Part shown: positions 53,568-61,530 of the stretch, piece by piece
Position numbering within the stretch: the first letter of the stretch is position 1
Layout: every line of letters starts with the position of its first letter
Source of the DNA: CAZYFH01 sp965249175
GTDB taxonomy: Bacteria > Acidobacteriota > Vicinamibacteria > Vicinamibacterales > UBA8438
Assembly: GCA_965249175.1 (NCBI GenBank)
Contig: OZ252227.1
Coordinates: 5,456,001 to 5,520,000 of the forward strand
Length of the DNA: 64,000 bases
Reading direction: 5' to 3'
Notes under the pieces: model-generated
The model's database searches: none
What the model was told of the DNA's origin: nothing
The model's input: only the letters and a program-made list of their open reading frames with translations
Position numbers and translations under genes: made by a program

Positions 53568-53699
53568 CAGTGGTGCGTACATCATCCGGCTGATTGTACC
53601 CCCGCGCGGTGCCATCGCCGCTTTTGGCGCCCAACGCGAGCTGCTTGGGCAGTGGGCGATCACCGGAGGTGCGAGAGGATCCCTTGAACAGCGCGCGAA

Positions 53700-54032
53700 G
53701 ACCGCCGGCCGACCCTCCGGGTTGAGCGCGCCGGCCTCTCACGGATCGGCGAGGTGGGGACGGTCGATCGCCAGACGCTGGCGGCGGCGATCCCGCAACG
53801 GGTGGAGGAGTGGCGCGGATTGCTGACGCGGCGGACCAGCCATGTGCGGCAACTGCTCCGCAAGTTGGTCGACGGGCCGATGATCTTCACGCCGACGCCC
53901 GACGATCCCGGCGTCTGGGAGTTTCGCGCGACGGGTCGGATCGACCGGCTGCTCGCGGGGATCGAGAACATCGGCGCGAAGCAGGTGAATGTCGCCGGCG
54001 GGCGGAATGCCGCCGGAGGATTAGGCGCCTAA
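53700..54032 (+). pseudogene. Large serine recombinase, C-terminal fragment
   Basis: Reads QRVEEWRGLLTRRTSHVRQL, then LRKLVDGPMIFTPTPD and FRATGRIDRLLAGIENIGAK, a typical tail of large serine recombinases after the coiled-coil. The catalytic and zinc-ribbon parts are missing, so it is a relic of an integrated element. Confidence 0.6.
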
Positions 54033-54064
54033 TCTCGGCGCGGGCAGGCGGGGAACACCGCTCT

Positions 54065-54115
54065 GGGACTATGATCGGCCCCTCGCACGATGGGGTTCGC
54101 TTCCGGCTCGATGCT
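54065..54115 (+). repeat. Diverged copy of a kinase promoter and start
   Basis: GGGACTATGATCGGCCCC before an ATG at 54090, followed by GGCTCGATGCT, matches the region GGACTATAATCGGCCCC before ATG 54160 followed by GGCTCAACGCT. Spacing of both is about 70 bases, so this looks like a tandem duplication of the kinase 5' end. Confidence 0.55.
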
Positions 54116-54140
54116 AGTGGATTGAGGCCCGCCTGAGGAC

Positions 54141-54146
54141 TATAAT
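54141..54146 (+). promoter_or_regulatory. -10 box (TATAAT) of the kinase fragment
   Basis: Perfect TATAAT 13 bases before the ATG at 54160, with a near copy TATGAT at 54070-54075 upstream. A very short leader is implied. Confidence 0.5.
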
Positions 54147-54159
54147 CGGCCCCTTCCCG

Positions 54160-54350
54160 ATGGCCCTGATTCCCGGCTCAACGCTCGGTCCGTATGAGAT
54201 CCGCTCCCAGCTCGGCCAGGGCGGCATGGGCGTCGTCTACCTCGCGCAGGATCCCCGGCTCGACCGTCGGGTGGCGATCAAGGTCCTCCCGCCCGACCTG
54301 ACCCGGGACGACACCGCGAAGCAGCGGTTCCTCCAGGAGGCAGGAAGGCC
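54160..54350 (+). pseudogene. Ser/Thr kinase 5' fragment
   Basis: Encodes MALIPGSTLGPYEIRSQLGQ, GGMGVVYLAQDPRLDRRVAI, KVLPPDLTRDD, then KQRFLQEA; a one-base frame change then gives KASAL before homology ends. The Gly loop, Lys and helix C Glu are present; the rest of the kinase is lost and replaced by a DUF2164 gene. Confidence 0.75.
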
Positions 54351-54374
54351 TCGGCACTCAAGACAGGGCTCAAC

Positions 54375-54620
54375 GTGGCGATAAAGCTCAAGCAGGACGC
54401 GGAGCAGCAGGCGGTCGCGTCGATCAAGCAGTACTTCACCAAAAACATGGACGAGGATGTCGGAGACCTCAAGGCGATGCTGCTGCTGGACTTCTTTCTC
54501 AGCGAGATCGGCCCGACCGTGTACAACGGCGCGATTGCCGATGCACAGGCCTACTTCCTAGGCAAGGTCGACGACCTCGATGGCTCCTGCCATGAGGCCG
54601 AGTTCTGCTACTGGCGGTGA
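54375..54620 (+). CDS. DUF2164 family protein
   Basis: An 81-residue protein reading LKQDAEQQAVASIKQYFTKN, MDEDVGDLKAMLLLDFFLSE, IGPTVYNGAIADAQAYFLGK, the complete DUF2164 pattern. The start is a GTG with no ribosome site, fused in frame to the end of the kinase remnant. The native start may have been lost, because family members start with a few residues more. Function unknown. Confidence 0.85.
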   Translation: MAIKLKQDAEQQAVASIKQYFTKNMDEDVGDLKAMLLLDFFLSEIGPTVYNGAIADAQAYFLGKVDDLDGSCHEAEFCYWR

Positions 54621-55009
54621 TCACAAGCAGTCCTGGGGTTGTCTGAGCGGGGCTGGCGCTGGTCGGCGTGACCGCCATTTCTCATGCCGATGTCCCGCTT
54701 GCCCCGATTACATCCCGCGATGGACCGACAACTGAATGGCGGGGCGCGGCAGAGGGCATGTTATGTGACCCCACGTGCGCCTCCTGTCCGCTCGTTGCAC
54801 ACCGTCTGCCCCTCCGAGGCCGTGGTCAGCCCCGGCCGGTGGCATAATCAGCGGGTTTCACACGTGTCTACGAGCTGGGACCGGAACCGCCACCCGACGA
54901 CATCGATGGTCGCAGCGCGTCACACGGCACGTCTCGTATGAGTCAGTGAGCCCCGTCGGATGTGACCTGAGGTCATACCGAACCGCTGCGACACGAACGG
55001 AGGCGTAAC
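54621..55009. other. Intergenic stretch with no recognisable gene
   Basis: About 390 bases without a supported gene, tRNA or clear repeat. A TGGCATAATCA near 54840 might be a -10 region for the gene at 55010, but it is far upstream. Confidence 0.4.
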
Positions 55010-55546
55010 ATGAGCGAGCACGCTGCGACGTTACCGACGCCTGGCCGCCTGGGTCGGGCCATCCGGCTCGCCGTGGGCCTGGGGGAGCTGAGTCTCCTCA
55101 TCCCCCTGTTCACCGACTTGCGTGCATCGATGTGGGCCGGCGAGCTGCCGATCCGACACGTCGTGTTCTACATGCTCCTCGGGCTAAGCCTGTGGTTGAG
55201 CAGTTGGGTCGTTCGCCTCTTGGTCAATCGCCCCTGGCGGCAGACGCCCGTGCTGCTGCTGCTGGCGGGGGCCGGTGTAGCCGCCGGCGCGGGATACGCG
55301 ACGGCCGGGACCTTGGACGCCCTGCCGCTGACTCTCTATCTGTGGACGTGGTTCGCGGCGTTCCTGCTCCTCCTCGGCCCCGCCCATGTGCTGTCGGCGA
55401 TCTTCTCGACGCCGGGGTGCGAGATGCGGGTCTATGCGCAGTTGCTCGCCCGGCGGGGGAACGAGGCTACGCTGACGGCGTGCCCCGGTGGTATCGACCG
55501 CCTCGACCACATCGGGTCGCCTGACACCCAGCCCCCGTCGCCGTAA
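55010..55546 (+). CDS. Hypothetical membrane protein
   Basis: A 178-residue protein with four hydrophobic segments: LGELSLLIPLFTDLRA, VVFYMLLGLSLWLSSWVV, VLLLLAGAGVAAGAGYATAG and LTLYLWTWFAAFLLLLGPAH. The polar C-terminal tail has one Cys pair at distance. GGAGG eight bases before ATG fixes the start. No family recognised. It sits between debris and an IS6 element. Confidence 0.65.
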   Translation: MSEHAATLPTPGRLGRAIRLAVGLGELSLLIPLFTDLRASMWAGELPIRHVVFYMLLGLSLWLSSWVVRLLVNRPWRQTPVLLLLAGAGVAAGAGYATAGTLDALPLTLYLWTWFAAFLLLLGPAHVLSAIFSTPGCEMRVYAQLLARRGNEATLTACPGGIDRLDHIGSPDTQPPSP

Positions 55547-55579
55547 CGCTCGCGGGGCGGCCAACGATCCCTTGTGAGA

Positions 55580-56383
55580 GCATTGTCACGTTGAGGTCGA
55601 GCGAAGCAGAGTTGGGGCATGATCAGCCCCGCACCCGGCTACCACGGCTATCGATTCCCGCCAGACATCATCGCTCACGCCGTCTGGCTGTACTTTCGCT
55701 TCAGTCTCAGTTTCCGTGACGTTGAGAACCTCCTGGCCCAGCGGGGCATCACGGTCACCTATGAGACGATCCGACGGTCGTGTCGCACGTTCGGCCGCAC
55801 GTATGCCCGCCGGCTCCGGCACCGACGCGGGCGCCTCGGAGACACGTGGTATCTCGATGAGCTGTTCGTCACCTTGAATGGACACCAGCAGTACTTGTGG
55901 CGAGCGGTCGACGAGGACGGTGACGTCCTCGACATCCTGGTCCAGTCGCGGCGGAATCGGCGCGCCGCGGTTCGATTCTTCCGCAAGCTGCTGAAGCGGC
56001 AAGGCTGTGGCCCGCGCCGGCTGATCACCGACAAGCTCCGCAGTTACTCGTCGGCGTGCCGTACGGTGATGCCGTCGGTCGTCCACTGCACGGATCAATA
56101 CGCGAACAACCGCGCCGAAGTCTCGCATCAACCGACCCGACAGCGCGAGCGTCAGATGCGGCGCTTCAAGTCAGCCGCCCATCTCCAACGGTTCGCGTCG
56201 GTCCACGGTGTGGTGCAGAATCTGTTCCGCGTGGGCCGCCATCTGCTGCGGGCGACCCATCATCGTGTGTTGCGAACGCGGGCCTTCGTCGAATGGCAAG
56301 CGGGTTACGTATGCCTACTAATAGGGATGACGGGAGTTCGTCATCCCGCCCAATTATGCGCTGCGCTCGTCAACTTGACAGTG
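55580..56383 (+). mobile_element. IS6-family element, 804 bp
   Basis: Imperfect 17-bp ends: GCATTGTCACGTTGAGG (55580-55596) against the complement of CGTCAACTTGACAGTGC (56367-56383), 14 of 17 matching. The length is typical of IS6. An 8-bp palindrome GGGATGAC/GTCATCCC (about 56322-56345) lies near the right end. It ends 46 bases before tRNA-Arg. Confidence 0.75.
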
Positions 56384-56473
56384 CCCGGCAGGCTCCTCGA
56401 GCGGGGGTTCGCTTCTACGGAAAAGGGTTGGCGCGCCCTGCAGGATTCGAACCTGCGGCCTCCTGGTTCGTAG
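55619..56473 (+). CDS. IS6-family DDE transposase, reading through the element end
   Basis: A DDE transposase: YHGYRFPPDIIAHAVWLYFR, FSLSFRDVENLLAQRGITVT, DTWYLDELFVTLNGHQQYLW (Asp), LITDKLRSYSSACR (Asp), and NNRAEVSHQPTRQRERQMRR (Glu). The catalytic core is intact. No stop occurs before the right repeat at 56383; the frame continues through it and ends inside tRNA-Arg, adding about 30 foreign residues (KGWRALQDSNLRPPGS at the end). Native members end near FVEWQ, so a C-terminal frameshift is likely. Confidence 0.85.
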   Translation: MISPAPGYHGYRFPPDIIAHAVWLYFRFSLSFRDVENLLAQRGITVTYETIRRSCRTFGRTYARRLRHRRGRLGDTWYLDELFVTLNGHQQYLWRAVDEDGDVLDILVQSRRNRRAAVRFFRKLLKRQGCGPRRLITDKLRSYSSACRTVMPSVVHCTDQYANNRAEVSHQPTRQRERQMRRFKSAAHLQRFASVHGVVQNLFRVGRHLLRATHHRVLRTRAFVEWQAGYVCLLIGMTGVRHPAQLCAALVNLTVPGRLLERGFASTEKGWRALQDSNLRPPGS

Positions 56474-56505
56474 CCAGACGCTCTATCCAGCTGAGCTAAG
56501 GGCGC
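56429..56505 (-). tRNA. tRNA-Arg(ACG)
   Basis: A 77-nt cloverleaf: acceptor GCGCCCT/AGGGCGC, anticodon loop CTACGAA (ACG, to be edited to ICG by TadA), T-loop GGTTCGAATCC, encoded CCA at 56429-56431. Its 3' end faces the second debris island. Confidence 0.95.
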
Positions 56506-56568
56506 GTAATCGGTGAGCAGTCGAACGGCGATTATATCGCGAGCGGGCCGCGTGTTGCCCGTGCGCGG

Positions 56569-58440
56569 CTACCGCCCGCGCCCGCGTGTCAGGCCGTGAC
56601 CCACCGGAAACGCCTCGCCCATCGAGACGGGCAAGCGGCCGCCGATGGGGATCTCCCCCGCGAGCGCCTTGACCGCCGATTCCTCGGCCAGGTCGCGATA
56701 GTCGTAGGTGAGGAGCATCGCGGGCACGTCGGGGAGAAACGTCGCCGCGTAGGGGTTGCCGAAGAACGTCGTCACGAACGGCTGCCCGGCGCGAGCCGCG
56801 TCGCGTGCAAGCGCCTGGAGGAGGTCCGTCAACGCGTCCGCCAGGTCCATGCGGCCGCTGAACGACGCGGTGCGCACGAACACGCCGGCCACGATGGCGT
56901 CGTAGCGACCGGCTGTCTCCCGCACGAGCTCGATCTCGGACCGCGACGAGCGGTCGGAGAGCTCGACCGCGGTAACGTTCGGCCACCGTGCTTCGAGCTC
57001 AGGAATCACCCGCCGGCTCGGGGCGCCGAGGCCCCACCCGGAGGGATAGTCGAGCACCGACAGATAGAGGATGGATCCGGACCGAGGGATCCGCAGCGGC
57101 ACCTGGTCGTGCGCATCCTTGATCAGCGTGAGCGATCGCTCGCTCACCTCGCGCGCGACCGCCCGGTGCGCGCGGCCGCCGACGACGAGGGGGATCGTGT
57201 CGAGGCTGACCCTGCGCGACCGATGGAGGCCGAGCCGCGCCTTCGCGGTGAGGATGCGTCGCACCGAGTCGTCGAGCTGCGACTCGCGCACCGTGCCGTT
57301 CGCGACCGCCGCCGTGATGCCGTCGAACGCCGCAGCATCATCAGGCGAGTGCAGCACGACATCGTGCCCCGCGGCCACGGCTCGCGCTGCGGCCTCGCCG
57401 GCCGGCATCAGCTCGCTCACCGCGCGCATCCGCATCGAGTCGGTGAACACGAGGCCGTCGAAACCGAGCTCCTCACGCAGGAGCGACGTCACGATACGGC
57501 GGCTGAACGTGGTCGGCCGCCCGGGAGCCGGCTCGAGTGCCGGGAGCTCGATGTGCGCGGTCATGACGGCGTCAGCACCCGCGCCGATACTCGCCCGGAA
57601 CGGCGCAAGCTCGATCCGATCGAGGCGCGCCCGGGAGTGCCTGATGGTCGGCAGGCCGAGATGCGAGTCGACATCGGTGTCGCCATGTCCGGGAAAGTGC
57701 TTCACCGAGGCGAGCATCCCGCCGGCCTGAAGCCCCTCGACATACGCCGTGGCGAGTGCGCTCACGCGAGCGGGATCCTCGCCAAACGAGCGGGTGTTGA
57801 TCACGGGGTTGCGCGCGTTGTTGTTGACGTCGACCACCGGCGCGAAGTTGACGTGAACGCCGATGGCCCGGGCCTCCTCCGCGGTGATGCGTCCGGATTC
57901 ACGTGCAAGCCGCGGATCCCCCGCCGCCCCGAACGCCATCGCCCGCGGAAATGTCGTGGCGCCGGCGATCCGGAACCCGACGCCCGTCTCGAAATCCGCC
58001 GTGACGAGGAGCGGCGTTGGCGCGATGGCCTGGAGACGGTTGATCAGCGACGCCGCGGCAAGCGGCTGACCGAGACCGGTGCGCGCGTAGGTCGGGTTCA
58101 ACAACACGTCTGGCGCGGCCTGACGGGCGCCGAACAGATGCACACCGCCGACGTATTGCTCGTGGACGAGCGTCACCAGCGCGTCGTACGCCTCGCTGTC
58201 GCTGCTGGTGTAGACCGAACGGAAGGACGGCAGGATCAGCTGGCCAACCTTCTCGTCGAGCGTCATGCCCGCGAGGGTGTCCTCGACCCATCGGCGATCC
58301 TCCGGCTCGAGCACATGCTGGGCGGCGGGACCGGCGAGGAAAAGCGTGCCGAGCGACAGCGCCGCGACCGTTGAGCGCAGCCAAGGGAAGCTCCGAGACA
58401 CGGACGAATCGTAAGGGCTCGGGGGCTCGTGCGCAATCAT
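56569..58440 (-). CDS. Glycoside hydrolase family 3 (beta-N-acetylhexosaminidase-like)
   Basis: A 623-residue exported enzyme with a signal-like segment (VAALSLGTLFLAGPAA). The GH3 N-domain shows MTLDEKVGQLILPSFRSVYT, TADFETGVGFRIAGATTFPR, ASVKHFPGHGDTDVDSHLGL with the KH-x(5)-H motif of NagZ-type enzymes, and the nucleophile region LGFDGLVFTDSMRM. A C-terminal GH3-C-like domain follows (RSGSILYLSVLDYPSGWGLG; FVTTFFGNPYAATFLPDV). NagZ proteins of Gram-negatives lack this domain, while Bacillus-type ones have it. It probably acts on peptidoglycan amino sugars. Confidence 0.9.
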   Translation of the reverse strand: MIAHEPPSPYDSSVSRSFPWLRSTVAALSLGTLFLAGPAAQHVLEPEDRRWVEDTLAGMTLDEKVGQLILPSFRSVYTSSDSEAYDALVTLVHEQYVGGVHLFGARQAAPDVLLNPTYARTGLGQPLAAASLINRLQAIAPTPLLVTADFETGVGFRIAGATTFPRAMAFGAAGDPRLARESGRITAEEARAIGVHVNFAPVVDVNNNARNPVINTRSFGEDPARVSALATAYVEGLQAGGMLASVKHFPGHGDTDVDSHLGLPTIRHSRARLDRIELAPFRASIGAGADAVMTAHIELPALEPAPGRPTTFSRRIVTSLLREELGFDGLVFTDSMRMRAVSELMPAGEAAARAVAAGHDVVLHSPDDAAAFDGITAAVANGTVRESQLDDSVRRILTAKARLGLHRSRRVSLDTIPLVVGGRAHRAVAREVSERSLTLIKDAHDQVPLRIPRSGSILYLSVLDYPSGWGLGAPSRRVIPELEARWPNVTAVELSDRSSRSEIELVRETAGRYDAIVAGVFVRTASFSGRMDLADALTDLLQALARDAARAGQPFVTTFFGNPYAATFLPDVPAMLLTYDYRDLAEESAVKALAGEIPIGGRLPVSMGEAFPVGHGLTRGRGR

Positions 58441-58459
58441 GGTTACGTGCCACGGTCGC

Positions 58460-58465
58460 TATAAT
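58460..58465 (+). promoter_or_regulatory. -10 box (TATAAT) seven bases before mogA
   Basis: Perfect TATAAT immediately upstream of the GTG start at 58473. Transcription starting about seven bases later would begin at the start codon itself, so the transcript is probably leaderless. Confidence 0.5.
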
Positions 58466-58472
58466 CGCTGGC

Positions 58473-58976
58473 GTGAGTCATGTCGCTCATCGTGCCGCGT
58501 CGCCGGCCACGACGCGCTGTTTCGTCCTCACCATCAGCGACACGAGGACGGACGGCACGGACAGCGGCGGGCGCGCCATCGTCGACCTGCTCGCCAGCGG
58601 TGGCCACGAGGTGGTTGGCAAGACCATCGTACCGGACGATCCCGAGCAGGTCCGAGGCGCGTTGGAGACGCAGCTGGCCGACCCCAGCGTGGATGCCGTC
58701 ATCGCGACCGGAGGCACCGGCATCAGCCGGCGCGACGGGACGTATGAGGTCGTCACCGGACTGCTCGAGAAACGGATCGACGGCTTCGGAGAGTTGTTCC
58801 GGGCATTGAGCTACGAGGAGATCGGCCCCGCCGCGATGCTGAGCCGGGCCTGCGCCGGTCTCGCGCGGGGCACGATCGTGATTAGCGTCCCCGGGTCCGA
58901 GCACGCGGTGCGGCTTGCGATGACGAAGCTGGTGCTGCCCGAGCTCGGCCATCTGGTACGCGAGGCGACACGGTGA
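58473..58976 (+). CDS. mogA: Molybdenum cofactor protein MoaB/MogA
   Basis: A 167-residue molybdopterin adenylyltransferase-like protein. MoCF_biosynth motifs: CFVLTISDTRTDGTDSGGRA, DAVIATGGTGISRRDGTYEV, and FGELFRALSYEEIGPAAMLS; it ends GTIVISVPGSEHAVRLAMTK. Its stop overlaps the start of moeA by four bases (GTGA), so the two are translated together. Whether it is MoaB or MogA by function cannot be decided from these motifs. Confidence 0.9.
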   Translation: MSHVAHRAASPATTRCFVLTISDTRTDGTDSGGRAIVDLLASGGHEVVGKTIVPDDPEQVRGALETQLADPSVDAVIATGGTGISRRDGTYEVVTGLLEKRIDGFGELFRALSYEEIGPAAMLSRACAGLARGTIVISVPGSEHAVRLAMTKLVLPELGHLVREATR

Positions 58977-60232
58977 CCCAGACCAACGACACCACCGACA
59001 CCAAGGCCACGCGACGGGCCACGATGCGGCCGATCCGGGACACGATTCCGCTGGACGAAGCGCTCGCCCTGGTCGTTGACAGCGCGGCACCCATCACACG
59101 GACGGCGCGGATGCCCCTCGCGAGCGCCACGCGTCGCGTGCTGGCCACCGAGATCGTGGCCACGCGCGACGTCCCGCCGTTCGATCGCGCCGCGATGGAC
59201 GGCTACGCGGTCGTGGCCGAGGACACGTTCGGCGCCAGCCGCCAGCACGCGTTGACCCTGCGTTGTGTCGAGACCGTGCATACCGGCGAGATGCCGTCCC
59301 GACGCCTCGAGCGGGGTGAGTGCACGGAGATCGCCACAGGCGCGCCGATGCCGGAGGGCGCCGACGCCGTGGTGATCGTGGAAGAAACCGACAAGGCGGA
59401 TGACGACGCCGTCAAGGTCTTCACCCCCGTTTACCCCCGGCAGCATGTCGGGCGGCGCGGCGCCGACATCGCGGCGGACCAGACAGTGCTCCGGCCGGGC
59501 GACGTATTGACGCCGAGCCGGATCGGCTCGATCGCCGCCCTTGGCATCGCCGACGTCGAGGTGTATCACCAGCCGCGGGTCGCCATCCTGTCGACCGGCA
59601 ACGAGATCATCGAGCCCGGGCAGCCGCTGGCGCCAGGACAGATCTACGACGTCAATCGTTTCACGCTCGGCGCCGTCATCGCCGAGCACGGCGGCACGGC
59701 GGTCACCTATCCGACCGCCCCAGACTCGCTCGAAGCGCTTGGCGCGGCAGTCGACCAGTGCCTCGGCGACGACGTGCTGGTGTTCTCGGGGGGAAGCTCG
59801 GTCGGCGAGCGCGATCTGACACTCGACGTCCTCCAGCAGAAGGGCGAGGTGGTGTTCCACGGCATCGCCGTCAAACCGGGCAAGCCGACGGTCTTTGGCC
59901 GCATCGGGACGACGCCGGTGCTCGGCATGCCGGGCTATCCGACCTCGTGTCTCTCGAACGCCTACATGCTGCTCGTCCCGCTGCTCCGGCGCCTCGCGCA
60001 TCTGCCGTCGCATCATGTGCGGACGGTCACGGTCCCGGCGGCGCAGCGGTTCGTCTCGACGACCGGACGTCACCAGTTCTACACCGTGCGGGTGGTCGAC
60101 GGCGCGGCCGTCGGTGCGTTCAAGGCGTCGGGCGACATCACGAGCATGTCGATGGCCGACGGCTACATCGAGATCCCGGCGCAGACCGATCTGGTCGAGA
60201 AAGGCGAGTCGGTGGACGTGAAGCTCTTTTAG
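58973..60232 (+). CDS. moeA: Molybdopterin molybdenumtransferase MoeA
   Basis: A 419-residue enzyme inserting molybdate into adenylylated molybdopterin. Domain motifs: VPPFDRAAMDGYAVVAEDTF, ECTEIATGAPMPEGADAVVI, RVAILSTGNEIIEPGQPLAP, VFSGGSSVGERDL, FHGIAVKPGKPTVFGRIG and VLGMPGYPTSCLSNAYML. The C-terminal domain IV runs to residue 419. The length is normal. It follows mogA with a four-base overlap. Confidence 0.95.
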   Translation: MTQTNDTTDTKATRRATMRPIRDTIPLDEALALVVDSAAPITRTARMPLASATRRVLATEIVATRDVPPFDRAAMDGYAVVAEDTFGASRQHALTLRCVETVHTGEMPSRRLERGECTEIATGAPMPEGADAVVIVEETDKADDDAVKVFTPVYPRQHVGRRGADIAADQTVLRPGDVLTPSRIGSIAALGIADVEVYHQPRVAILSTGNEIIEPGQPLAPGQIYDVNRFTLGAVIAEHGGTAVTYPTAPDSLEALGAAVDQCLGDDVLVFSGGSSVGERDLTLDVLQQKGEVVFHGIAVKPGKPTVFGRIGTTPVLGMPGYPTSCLSNAYMLLVPLLRRLAHLPSHHVRTVTVPAAQRFVSTTGRHQFYTVRVVDGAAVGAFKASGDITSMSMADGYIEIPAQTDLVEKGESVDVKLF

Positions 60233-60241
60233 CGCCGACGG

Positions 60242-60706
60242 CTAACGCTTGCCGAGCTTCCGCGCCCACTCGAGCTCCAGCTCGTCGGCCGTGTGCAAAT
60301 CGAAGGCCTCCGCGGTGCGCGGGTAGCCTCCGCGGAACTCGGCGTGGCACCGGTAGCAGACGGACAGATCCTTGAGACGACCGTAGACGAACAGGTCGAG
60401 CAACGTCGCCCCGCCCAGCACCCCGTAGGCCACGAGGTCCATCCCGTACCAGTAGAACCCGGCGCTGACGAGCGCACCGACGATGATCACGGTAAGGCCG
60501 AGCGCCGGGTCGAAGTCTTTCCGGAGATAGACCTCGCGTCCCTCGCACACGGGACAGCTGTCGAGTCCCGTGTCGTCCCGGAGCGCGTCGCTCACGGCCA
60601 ACGCGATCGCGCGGTCGCATCGGCCGCACCGAATGGCCATCGGGGCGTCGGCAGCCGAGACCGGCAGCCGGCTCTCACAGTCGGGGCAGATGATCGTGAG
60701 CTGCAT
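60242..60706 (-). CDS. Zinc-ribbon membrane protein, hypothetical
   Basis: A 154-residue protein with an N-terminal zinc-ribbon-like set (CPDCES, CGRCDR), a second Cys pair (CPVCEG), two hydrophobic segments (LGLTVIIVGALVSAGFYWYG; YGVLGGATLLDLFVYG) and a last Cys pair (CYRCH). The tail is LEWARKLGKR. Unknown function. It is translated in a run with the 267-residue membrane protein (four-base gap) after superoxide dismutase. Confidence 0.75.
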   Translation of the reverse strand: MQLTIICPDCESRLPVSAADAPMAIRCGRCDRAIALAVSDALRDDTGLDSCPVCEGREVYLRKDFDPALGLTVIIVGALVSAGFYWYGMDLVAYGVLGGATLLDLFVYGRLKDLSVCYRCHAEFRGGYPRTAEAFDLHTADELELEWARKLGKR

Positions 60707-60710
60707 CGGC

Positions 60711-61514
60711 TCACAGCGGAACGCGCTGGGCCACGAGCAGGTACTTCGCCAGCATCTCGCCGACGATCACCGCGAAAAAGTCCACGTAGAGGATGCCGGT
60801 CGCGGACTGCGTCGACTGAATCTTCGCCGTCTCCCACGTCAGGTAGGCGAGCACGACCGGTCCCGCCAGCCCGAAGAGGACGCGCTGCCAGAGGAACACC
60901 CCTTCGACCGACAGCGCGTAACGGTCGAACCCGGCGCCGCCGGGCGATTGCCAGCTGGCCAGCGCCGCCGCCACGACCACGGCGACGACGACGATGCGTG
61001 CCAACGCGGAGCCGAAGTGGAACTTCACGACGCGCTTCAGCAACGAGACGTCCATCGACGGCAGGACCAGATACCAGTGACCGAGGATCATCGCGGTGCT
61101 GGTGCCCCCGAGCAGCGCCGCCGACGAGACGAAGCTGGCGACGGTCAACGCCGTCGCCGCCGGTCCCATCTCGGCTGAAGACCAGATCGTCGCCTGCGAG
61201 ACGAGCGCTGTGGCGCCGCCGGCAACCGCGAGACCTAACCACAGCGGGCGCAGGCGGGCGAGCACCCGTCCGATCGTCGCCCAGTAGACGAGCAGGCCGC
61301 CGGTAGCCACGACGAGCGCGACCAGCGCGATGCGGTCCGGCATCGCCGCATCGGGCGCCTCGGGCCTCACCGCAAGCGCGGTCAGCAGGAGAAACGACCC
61401 GAGGCCGGCATTGAACCGAAAGAACCCAACGCCCGCTGCGCGCGACACGAGCAAGAGCGAGCCGGCAATGCCGATTCCCAGATGCGCCAGGAACAGAAAG
61501 AGGACAGCGGACAT
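60711..61514 (-). CDS. Conserved multi-pass membrane protein
   Basis: A 267-residue protein with about eight transmembrane helices, beginning LFLFLAHLGIGIAGSLLLVS. Charged loops carry LPSMDVSLLKRVVKFHFGSA and the terminal VIVGEMLAKYLLVAQR. Histidines occur within helices (LAHLG; ILGHWYLVLPS), so haem or quinone binding is imaginable, as in NrfD/DmsC-like subunits, but no match is firm. It is 16 bases downstream of superoxide dismutase on the same strand. Confidence 0.7.
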   Translation of the reverse strand: MSAVLFLFLAHLGIGIAGSLLLVSRAAGVGFFRFNAGLGSFLLLTALAVRPEAPDAAMPDRIALVALVVATGGLLVYWATIGRVLARLRPLWLGLAVAGGATALVSQATIWSSAEMGPAATALTVASFVSSAALLGGTSTAMILGHWYLVLPSMDVSLLKRVVKFHFGSALARIVVVAVVVAAALASWQSPGGAGFDRYALSVEGVFLWQRVLFGLAGPVVLAYLTWETAKIQSTQSATGILYVDFFAVIVGEMLAKYLLVAQRVPL

Positions 61515-61530
61515 CGAGCGGAATGCGCGG

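Noticed and set aside
54621..55009. Small RNA gene in the gap
   Set aside because: No strong stem, terminator or promoter pair could be supported by reading alone.
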